Below are positions 1 through 5,040 of a DNA stretch of 7,784 nt, piece after piece. Position numbers and translations under genes: made by a program. This DNA comes from RGIG5579 sp045531235. GTDB lineage: Bacteria > Bacillota > Clostridia > Oscillospirales > SIG627. Numbering within the stretch: position 1 is the stretch's first letter; the number at the start of each line of letters is the position of its first letter. The stretch spans positions 1 through 7,784 of the forward strand of contig JAZSDQ010000108.1 of the NCBI GenBank assembly GCA_045531235.1. The letters run 5' to 3'. Below the pieces are notes generated by a model. That model had not been told where the DNA came from, ran no database searches, and saw only the letters and a program-made list of their open reading frames with translations.

Positions 1-236
1 AGATACGCTTTGGTATTGGAATTTGCAAGACGAGTTTCCACTTTATTTTTTAAATTCTCTCTGTCGGCAGAAAGAAATACCGCTTCGGGATAGATTCCCA
101 TATCCGCCAGGTCAAAAAAGATGGTGCTACCTTCCGCTGAAAAAACGCCTTCCTTATCTCTCGCTTTTTTTTCAGCAAGAGCTGCCAGGCGCTTTACCGT
201 AGGGTTCTGACGACTTTCAATCGCGTTCCATTGCAT
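1..236 (-). CDS. TrmH/SpoU-family RNA 2'-O-methyltransferase, N-terminal part (cut by window edge)
   Basis: Translating the minus strand from the ATG at 236 gives 78 uninterrupted codons that run off the window. The protein begins MQWNAIESRQNPTVKRLAAL and continues with KKARDKEGVFSAEG at about residues 23-36. The pattern I-x-S-x-QNP-x-VK near the start followed by a G-x-F-x-x-EG block is the usual N-terminal substrate-binding region of SpoU/TrmH-class rRNA methyltransferases, which use S-adenosylmethionine to methylate a ribose 2'-OH. The knotted catalytic domain lies outside the window, so the target nucleotide cannot be named. The start is supported by an AAGGAGAGGT ribosome site (complement of 244-253) and a promoter upstream. 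A nearby out-of-frame ATG, seven bases earlier, hits a stop after eight codons. It diverges from a second gene of the same superfamily at 402. Confidence 0.82.
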   Translation of the reverse strand, partial: MQWNAIESRQNPTVKRLAALAEKKARDKEGVFSAEGSTIFFDLADMGIYPEAVFLSADRENLKNKVETRLANSNTKAY

Positions 237-268
237 AGGGCATACCTCTCCTTTTTCTCATACCCTTT

Positions 269-298
269 ATCATATACCAAAAGTGGGTAAAATTGCAA
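269..298 (-). promoter_or_regulatory. Sigma-A-like promoter of the leftward methyltransferase gene
   Basis: On the minus strand, TTGCAA (293-298) is followed after 18 bases by TATGAT (269-274). These match the TTGACA and TATAAT consensus at 4/6 and 5/6 positions. Transcription would start near 262, giving a leader of about 26 nt that contains the ribosome site at 244-253. The match is by eye only. Confidence 0.5.
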
Positions 299-306
299 GA
301 TTTTTT

Positions 307-332
307 TTCTATTTATTTCTAAATAAATAGAA
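307..332. repeat. Perfect 12+12 bp AT-rich inverted repeat between divergent promoters
   Basis: TTCTATTTATTT, a 2-bp CT centre, and its exact reverse complement AAATAAATAGAA form a nearly unbroken dyad. It lies just upstream of the leftward -35 (293-298) and about 34 bp upstream of the rightward -35. A stem made almost only of A-T pairs, without a following U-tract on either strand, makes a poor terminator, so a protein-binding operator is the more likely reading. No regulator can be identified from the sequence. Confidence 0.55.
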
Positions 333-337
333 GAAAC

Positions 338-353
338 TTTTTTTCGAAAAAAA
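338..353. promoter_or_regulatory. T7-CG-A7 palindrome, UP-element-like A/T tract
   Basis: Seven T, CG and seven A form a perfect 16-bp palindrome, followed by more A-rich sequence (to about 362). It lies directly upstream of the rlmB -35, at roughly -50 to -65 from the predicted start, where A-tracts act as RNA polymerase alpha-subunit UP elements or bend DNA. The function is inferred from position and composition. Confidence 0.4.
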
Positions 354-365
354 TACAAAAAAACC

Positions 366-394
366 TATACATTTCCCTTTTATTATGATATAAT
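366..394 (+). promoter_or_regulatory. Promoter of the rlmB-like gene, extended -10, probably leaderless start
   Basis: TATACA (366-371, 4/6 to TTGACA), a 17-bp spacer and a consensus TATAAT (389-394) preceded by TGA (386-388) form an extended -10 promoter. Counting seven bases past the -10 places transcription start at about 401-402, on the A of the ATG itself. There is no purine-rich ribosome site between promoter and ATG. Confidence 0.65.
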
Positions 395-401
395 ACATAT
401 T

Positions 402-1166
402 ATGAATGATTACAGAAATGCAAAAAATGCTGCCCCCTCCGTCCACGGATCGGTAGTAGCAGGACGAAATGCTGTCCTGGAACTTTTGTCTTCAGGCAGA
501 GCCATTGAAAAGATTTATCTGCAGAAAGACGGGGTAGGATCTTTAAAACGGATCCAAAGTCTTGCCAAGGACAAAAAAATCCCTTTTTCTTTCGCAGACA
601 AGAAAAAATTGGAGCTTCTCTGCGGCGGCTCTTTTCACCAAGGCGTTGTTGCTCTTGCCGCAGAAAAAGAATACGCTACATTGGATGATCTTTTTCAGAT
701 CAGCAAAGAACGGGGAGAAGATCCCTTTTTCGTTTTGGCTGACGGGGTGGAAGATCCTCACAACTTAGGTGCACTCATTCGCTGTTGCGACGGTGCCGGG
801 GTTCACGGCATCATTATTCCCAAATCAGGTGCTGTAGGGCTTACTCCTACGGTGATTAAATCCTCCGCGGGGGCTGCGGAGCACGTAGCGGTATGCCGTG
901 TATCCAATCTTTCCCAAACCATCGATAAATTAAAAGATAAAGGTCTTTGGATCTTCGCCTGCGAGGCAGACGGGGTACCGTATGACAAAGCGGATTACAA
1001 AGGGCCCATCGGGATCATACTGGGCAGCGAGGGCTTTGGTATTTCCCGTATATTAAAAGAAAAAAGCGATTTTGTTATTTCTCTGCCGATGCGCGGTAAG
1101 GTCAATTCTTTGAACGTTTCCTGCGCAGGCGCCGTAGTACTCTACGAAGCAGTAAAATACAGATAA
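402..1166 (+). CDS. rlmB: RlmB-like 23S rRNA guanosine 2'-O-methyltransferase (TrmH family, group 3)
   Basis: A 254-residue SpoU/TrmH-class methyltransferase that transfers a methyl group from S-adenosylmethionine to a ribose 2'-OH; in E. coli RlmB the target is G2251 in the 23S rRNA P loop. The short N-terminal RNA-binding domain starts with VVAGRNAVLELL (18-29). The three knot motifs are present: motif 1 DGVEDPHNLGALIR (114-127, N121 and R127), motif 2 LGSEGFG (207-213, E210) and motif 3 SLPMRGKVNSLNVSCAGAVV (227-246, N235 and N238). Length fits RlmB. The only sensible start, ATG 402, has no Shine-Dalgarno sequence and sits at the predicted transcription start. The next gene begins 19 nt after the stop, so the two are probably co-transcribed. 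A related target, such as tRNA Gm18, cannot be fully excluded. Confidence 0.88.
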   Translation: MNDYRNAKNAAPSVHGSVVAGRNAVLELLSSGRAIEKIYLQKDGVGSLKRIQSLAKDKKIPFSFADKKKLELLCGGSFHQGVVALAAEKEYATLDDLFQISKERGEDPFFVLADGVEDPHNLGALIRCCDGAGVHGIIIPKSGAVGLTPTVIKSSAGAAEHVAVCRVSNLSQTIDKLKDKGLWIFACEADGVPYDKADYKGPIGIILGSEGFGISRILKEKSDFVISLPMRGKVNSLNVSCAGAVVLYEAVKYR

Positions 1167-1185
1167 TTTTCGGAAAGGATTTTGT

Positions 1186-3726
1186 ATGGCTTCCATTTAC
1201 AGATTCACCAGAAAAAGTAAACAAGAAGATGCAAAAAACGAATCTAAGCAGGTTTTTGAGGAAAACGCTCCTCTTTCTTCCCCTGTGGCAGAAGAGGACA
1301 CTCCTTCTGCCGAAGTAACTCTTTCTCCTGAAGCAGAGAAAAAAGAAAATGTCACTGCAGAAACGGCAGTGGAAATCGAAGCAGAAAAAACGCAAGAGAT
1401 CTCTTTTGTAAAAGAAAGCAAAAAAGAGAAGGAAGAAGTGTCCAAAGAGGATACCCTTCATTTTGAAGAAGCAATGCTTGCGGCAATGAATGATGAAAGC
1501 GAAGAAACAAGCGACAAGGAAGATCTGATTCGGGCATTGGAAAAAACGCAGCAGATCGATGCTCAAAAATTTGACGAGATCTTCGGACATGCAAAAAAAG
1601 CAGTTGCCTCCAGCTCGGAAGGCAAAGATACGGATGAAACCATTGACTTGATCAACGAGATCTTCGGCACTGCTGTTCCGTCTGAAAAAAAGGTGCACGA
1701 CGCTCATTTAATAGAAGAGATCCACGGAGGAGCGCCCGAGGGAAAAACCTTGCAGGAAGCTCTTGCCGATGCCCGTCTCCAAGACGAAACAAAAAATGAC
1801 GACAGCCAATATATTGCCGTTCACGACGCGCCTGGCGAAAGCACAAAAGAATACCACTCAGTCTTCTCTTTTGAAGAAGAACTGGAAAACATAACACCGG
1901 AAAGCGGAGAAAACTCCGTTCCCGAATTGGCGCAAGAGGTTCGTGTTTCCGACGGCGAAGACCTTTACGGCGATACTTACGACGAACTGGAAGAAAAATC
2001 AAAAAAACTTGAAATTCTTCCCGAAGAATACACAGCCGAAGAGGAATTCGACGAGTTTGCCGAGGAGTTGCGCAACCGTAACTTTGCAACGCTGAGAAAT
2101 TCCGTTTGGACTTTTTTCTCTTTTCTTGCTCTTTTGTACCTTGAAAGTGCCACCTTTTCCGGCATTTGGCATCCCGAATTTTTAAAGCCCGACGGACTTT
2201 ACGGAACGATTTTCCTTTTGGTTGACATTCAGCTGCTTTTGATCTCCACGCTCCTTGCAATGCCTACCTTAAGCGATGGCGTCCGCTCTCTTTTCAAAGG
2301 AAAACCCTCTCGCAATACCGCAGCGGTATTTGCGGTTCTCGTCGCAGCTCTCCACGCGGTACTTCTTATGGTATTCGGCGCAACGAAATATCCCTTGTTC
2401 GGTTCCGTTGCCGCGCTTTTTGTATGGATGACTTGCATTGCAGATTTTCTTGATGCAAAAAGAATTCACCGCACCTTCCGCATCTGCGGCCGGCACGGAG
2501 AAAAATTAGTTGCCGAAAAGCTTGGAGAAGACAGTGCAGAAGCAGAAGCCTTCCGCGATCAACTTTCGGGAACGCCGAAGTTTTATTCCATTTGCAAAGC
2601 TAATTTTATTGAAAACTTCTTCTCTCGCGTGAAAAGCCGCTGCAAAGCAGACCAATCTCACGGTTGGGGACTGATTCTTTCCTTCCTCTTTGCTTTAGGA
2701 TTTGCCGGTTTTTCCTATTGGAAAGGCGCAGATCTTACGGAAACGGTAAATCGCTTTGCCATGATGGCAATGATGACTCTTCCCCTTTCCGGAATTTTTA
2801 CCGTAGTTCTTCCGTTCTCTCATCTTTCCAAAAAAGCGGAAAGAAAGAATTCTGCCATCATCAGCGCGGCAATGGCAGACGAATACGCTGCTGCCGACGT
2901 CGTCTCCTTTACCGACAAGGAGATCTTCCCGCCTAAGAACGTAAAGATCAATACCATCCGCACCTACGGACAGGCAAGGATCGACAAAGCGATTCTTTAC
3001 GGAGCGATGATCTTCCAAAAGCTTGGCGGTCCCCTCTCTCACGTATTTAAAAAGACCATTTCCGGCGTTTGCACCGAAATTCCCGAAAATTTTGATTTTC
3101 TGGAAATCACGGCAGACGGAATGTGCGCCAAGATCGACGGAAAAGACGTTTTTGTGGGTAACAAAAATTACATGCTCTCCTACGACTTCGGCTATACCAA
3201 AGACGATATAGACGACGGCTTTGAAGCTCGCTCGGGAAAGATCATGTATATGGTCATCAATTCCGAATTGGCAGCAAAGTTTTATATCCGCTATTCCATC
3301 AGCAAACGCTTCAAAAAGACCGTATTCACCTTGTTTAAATCAGGTATTTGCCCTGCTGTAAAGACTTGTGATCCGAATATTGACAGCGATCTTTTCCGCA
3401 CACTGCTTCAGAACGACAAGATCCCTGCAGGAATCATCAAGACCTGCGAAGCAATGAAAGATACTCCCAACAAGGAGACCAGCGAAAGCGGTGTTGTTTC
3501 CACATCTACCATTGCAAATCTGCTTCAGACCTTCAGCCTTTGTGATTCTCTGAAGCACTTATCTGCAGCCAATGTGGTAATTAAAATTCTTTCCCTGCTT
3601 TTAGGCGCAGGAATTGTTATTTTCCTCTTTGTGATTGAAGATCTTACCAAGATTACAGGTCTTTTTGCACTGTTGTATCAAATTTTGTGGATGATTCCCG
3701 TGATCATCCCTTCTCTTTCCGAGTAA
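1186..3726 (+). CDS. Uncharacterised membrane protein; degenerate P1B-type ATPase-like (probable pseudoenzyme) with acidic N-terminal tail
   Basis: 846 residues; GGAAAGGA (1172-1179) lies 6 nt before the ATG. Residues 1-295 are hydrophilic, Glu/Lys-rich and probably disordered, with three short copies of [D/N/E]-E-I-[F/H]-G at 130, 157 and 177. Eight membrane segments follow at about 304-322, 338-360, 377-397, 402-421, 494-512, 524-546, 796-816 and 822-842. Their spacing is the P1B-ATPase plan: four helices, an A-domain-sized loop, two helices, P/N domains, two helices. P-type-like traces include LPL (532-534) where CPC sits, ADVVSFTDKEIF (570-581) where VDVVVFDKTGTL is expected, GGPLSHVFKK (614-623) at the HP region, MCAKIDGKDVFVGNK (646-660) like the N-domain GxG stretch, and VKTCDPN (725-731) where MLTGDN is expected. 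DKTGT, TGES and GDGxND are absent, so transport activity is unlikely. The role is unknown; scaffold, sensor or regulator are guesses. The gene is firm and the family reading is moderate. Confidence 0.8.
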   Translation: MASIYRFTRKSKQEDAKNESKQVFEENAPLSSPVAEEDTPSAEVTLSPEAEKKENVTAETAVEIEAEKTQEISFVKESKKEKEEVSKEDTLHFEEAMLAAMNDESEETSDKEDLIRALEKTQQIDAQKFDEIFGHAKKAVASSSEGKDTDETIDLINEIFGTAVPSEKKVHDAHLIEEIHGGAPEGKTLQEALADARLQDETKNDDSQYIAVHDAPGESTKEYHSVFSFEEELENITPESGENSVPELAQEVRVSDGEDLYGDTYDELEEKSKKLEILPEEYTAEEEFDEFAEELRNRNFATLRNSVWTFFSFLALLYLESATFSGIWHPEFLKPDGLYGTIFLLVDIQLLLISTLLAMPTLSDGVRSLFKGKPSRNTAAVFAVLVAALHAVLLMVFGATKYPLFGSVAALFVWMTCIADFLDAKRIHRTFRICGRHGEKLVAEKLGEDSAEAEAFRDQLSGTPKFYSICKANFIENFFSRVKSRCKADQSHGWGLILSFLFALGFAGFSYWKGADLTETVNRFAMMAMMTLPLSGIFTVVLPFSHLSKKAERKNSAIISAAMADEYAAADVVSFTDKEIFPPKNVKINTIRTYGQARIDKAILYGAMIFQKLGGPLSHVFKKTISGVCTEIPENFDFLEITADGMCAKIDGKDVFVGNKNYMLSYDFGYTKDDIDDGFEARSGKIMYMVINSELAAKFYIRYSISKRFKKTVFTLFKSGICPAVKTCDPNIDSDLFRTLLQNDKIPAGIIKTCEAMKDTPNKETSESGVVSTSTIANLLQTFSLCDSLKHLSAANVVIKILSLLLGAGIVIFLFVIEDLTKITGLFALLYQILWMIPVIIPSLSE

Positions 3727-3732
3727 TAAAAC

Positions 3733-3752
3733 AGCGCCGAAAATTCGGCGCT
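3733..3752 (+). terminator. GC-rich hairpin between the pseudo-ATPase gene and the tRNA, weak terminator or processing stem
   Basis: AGCGCCGA pairs perfectly with TCGGCGCT around an AAAT loop, 6 nt after the stop codon. It is followed only by TTATAT, not a real U-tract, and the tRNA begins 5 nt later. It could end part of the mRNA, protect its 3' end, or help separate mRNA from tRNA in a joint transcript. Confidence 0.5.
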
Positions 3753-3757
3753 TATAT

Positions 3758-3834
3758 CCGCCCGTGGCGAAGCTGGATATCGCAGCAGATTCCGATTCTG
3801 AAGGACGGGGGTTCAAATCCCTCCGGGCGGGCCA
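3758..3834 (+). tRNA. tRNA-Arg (anticodon CCG)
   Basis: The 77-nt cloverleaf folds by eye. Acceptor CCGCCCG pairs with CGGGCGG and is followed by discriminator G and an encoded CCA (3832-3834). The D stem is GCGA/TCGC with loop AGCTGGATA, which has G18G19 and A20, the latter an arginine identity base. The anticodon loop TTCCGAT (3790-3796) carries CCG at 3792-3794, which reads CGG. The variable loop is AGGAC, and the T arm GGGGG-TTCAAAT-CCCTC has one G-U pair. The top anticodon-stem pair is a G·A mismatch (27-43), leaving four good pairs. The first base pair C1-G72 is less common than G1-C72. No convincing own promoter is visible, so expression may depend on readthrough from the upstream operon. 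Confidence 0.93.
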
Positions 3835-3866
3835 AAAAATCCAAGTCTTCGGACTTGGATTTTTTT
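3835..3866 (+). terminator. Strong intrinsic terminator directly after the tRNA
   Basis: TCCAAGTC (3840-3847), the stable loop TTCG and GACTTGGA (3852-3859) form a perfect 8-bp stem flanked by an A run (3835-3839) and seven T (3860-3866). The A/T flanks extend the stem and make it usable in both directions. It starts at the base after the tRNA CCA end, so tRNA 3' maturation must trim this hairpin. Confidence 0.92.
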
Positions 3867-3896
3867 ATACATTGCGAAGCGGGTGGTATATCATCA

Positions 3897-3963
3897 CACG
3901 TGAATTTGCCGCGATTTGTTATGTGAAAGTTCGTTATTTTATGGTAATCTTCCATTTCACGTG
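3897..3963. repeat. Pair of CACGTG-centred inverted sites around the M28 promoter
   Basis: CACGTGAATT (3897-3906) and ATTTCACGTG (3954-3963) are inverted copies matching at 9 of 10 positions. Each contains the 6-bp palindrome CACGTG, and a partial copy, TGTGAAA, lies between them (about 3922-3928). The right site ends one base before the -10 hexamer and overlaps its TGn extension, a position where a bound protein would block RNA polymerase. This suggests an operator pair, but no cognate regulator is in the window. Confidence 0.4.
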
Positions 3964-3970
3964 CTATAAT
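3942..3970 (+). promoter_or_regulatory. Extended -10 promoter of the M28 peptidase / MBL hydrolase operon
   Basis: A consensus TATAAT (3965-3970) is preceded by TGC (3962-3964). The -35 is weak: TGGTAA at 3942-3947, 17 bp upstream, matches TTGACA at 3/6. Transcription would begin near 3977, leaving a leader of about 126 nt before the ATG at 4103. Confidence 0.6.
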
Positions 3971-3976
3971 GGCAAA

Positions 3977-4102
3977 GGAAACATCAGAAGAACAAAAAAT
4001 GATAAAAACTTCCACGGAAATACGGTCTGCCGCAGCCATCATCGGTGAAGAAAATAACAGAAGCTTTGTGGCAAAAGCTTGCAGAAATGTATGAGGAGAT
4101 TC
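3977..4102 (+). other. Long 5' leader of the M28/MBL operon with a possible 31-codon upstream ORF and a hairpin
   Basis: The predicted leader has two features. An open frame from ATG 3999 to TGA 4094 encodes 31 residues starting MIKTSTEIRSAAA; its stop overlaps the first base of the AGGAG that serves the next gene, as in translational coupling, but it has no good ribosome site of its own. AAGCTTT (4061-4067) can pair with AAAGCTT (4074-4080) around a 6-nt loop, 13 nt before that AGGAG. I do not recognise a riboswitch or the peptide. Confidence 0.3.
4094..4099 (+). promoter_or_regulatory. Ribosome binding site fixing the M28 peptidase start
   Basis: AGGAGA lies 3 nt before the ATG at 4103 (4 nt if AGGAG is taken as the core). 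This is tight, but it is the only good site here, and it falls inside the frame if the upstream TTG at 4079 or ATG at 4091 were used. It therefore favours ATG 4103. Confidence 0.6.
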
Positions 4103-5032
4103 ATGAAAAACATTGTATTTGAACAGCACCAGATTCGAAAAAGCAAAAAACAAAAATCCGCTTTTATTTCGTTTATTCACGCTTTTGCGGAAAGAAACAA
4201 TTACGCATGCAACGTTGAAAAAGGTTCCTTTGGCGCAAGAAATATCGTGATCGGTGATCCCGAAACGGCAAAAGTGATCTACACCGCCCATTACGACACC
4301 TGTGTAGCGCTTCCCTTTCCCAATTTTATTACCCCCAAACATATCAGCATCTATCTCTTGTACAGCCTTTTGGTAACAGCAGCCATTCTAGCAGTAGGAG
4401 GCTTGTCAGCGGTTCTTTTTACTGTAATAGCAAGCATTTTCAGCATTGAGAATTTATTGATATGGATATTGATGTATGAATGCAGCTTTTTTCTCCCAAT
4501 GATTCTGATGATGTTTGGCCCTGCAAATAAGAATACCGCCAACGATAATACCTCCGGCGTTATGACCCTTATTCATTTAATGGAAAAGATGCCCGAGGAC
4601 AAGCGGAAAGGCTGTGCCTTCATCTTTTTCGATTTGGAAGAAATGGGGCTTTTCGGCTCAGCAGGTTTTGCATCAAAACATAAAAATATCAGAAATAATA
4701 CCGTCGTTATTAATTTTGACTGTGTTTCCGACGGAGACAATTTCATTTTCACACTACCAAAAAAGCTTCACTCTCAAGCAGAATACTTTTCCGATGCTTA
4801 TAAAAGTGATAAATTCAACGTAGAAGTTTTGAAAAAAGGCTGTTTTTATCCCTCTGACCAGGCAAATTTTAAAAAAGGCGTTGGAGTGGCGGCGCTAAAG
4901 CGTTTCAAGGATACAAAAATCCTCTATATGGACCGCATCCATACAAAAAAGGATACGGTATACAGCGAAGAAAACATTCATTTTTTGGTAGATGCATCCA
5001 TTCGTTTTTTGGAAATTTATAAGACTGCATAG
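4103..5032 (+). CDS. M28-family zinc metallopeptidase with inserted membrane helices
   Basis: 309 residues. All metal ligands and the base of the M28 (aminopeptidase Y/S) family are visible: HYD (H63, D65), NDNTSG (D148 bridging), DLEE (E179 general base, E180 ligand), NFD (D206) and RIH (H280); SDQANF (251-256) matches the usual SDHxxF loop. The family removes N-terminal residues from peptides with two zinc ions. Residues 81-113 and 117-139 are strongly hydrophobic and sit between the first and second ligand motifs, so the fold is interrupted by two (possibly three) membrane helices. With two, both catalytic halves face the same side, probably the cytoplasm because there is no signal peptide. 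It is the first gene after the 3965 promoter; its stop TAG overlaps the AGGAG of the next gene, 8 nt away. The substrate is unknown. Confidence 0.87.
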   Translation: MKNIVFEQHQIRKSKKQKSAFISFIHAFAERNNYACNVEKGSFGARNIVIGDPETAKVIYTAHYDTCVALPFPNFITPKHISIYLLYSLLVTAAILAVGGLSAVLFTVIASIFSIENLLIWILMYECSFFLPMILMMFGPANKNTANDNTSGVMTLIHLMEKMPEDKRKGCAFIFFDLEEMGLFGSAGFASKHKNIRNNTVVINFDCVSDGDNFIFTLPKKLHSQAEYFSDAYKSDKFNVEVLKKGCFYPSDQANFKKGVGVAALKRFKDTKILYMDRIHTKKDTVYSEENIHFLVDASIRFLEIYKTA

Positions 5033-5040
5033 GAGAAAAC

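Noticed and set aside
307..332. AT-rich inverted repeat as a bidirectional terminator
   Set aside because: The stem is almost all A-T and lacks a clean U-tract directly after it on either strand; its place between two divergent promoters fits an operator better.
1102..2260. Two long minus-strand open frames opposite the pseudo-ATPase gene
   Set aside because: They are Phe- and Arg-rich mirror frames of the Glu/Lys-rich coding strand, without ribosome sites or family resemblance.
3724..3757. Own promoter for the tRNA (TAATAA at 3724-3729)
   Set aside because: No acceptable -35 lies 16-18 bp upstream, and the hairpin would fall at the start of the transcript.
3811..3866. tRNA 3' end as an attachment site of an integrated element
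   Set aside because: No second copy of the tRNA 3' end is seen in the window and there is no integrase; the neighbouring genes look chromosomal.
4079..4102. Alternative TTG start of the M28 gene eight codons upstream
   Set aside because: The AGGAGA ribosome site lies inside that extension, pointing to ATG 4103.
3752..4342. Long minus-strand open frame (196 codons) across the tRNA and the M28 promoter
   Set aside because: It reads through the tRNA antisense, giving the familiar ARPEGFEPPSFRIG artefact, and crosses a strong terminator and the promoter. The M28 gene on the plus strand explains its left end.
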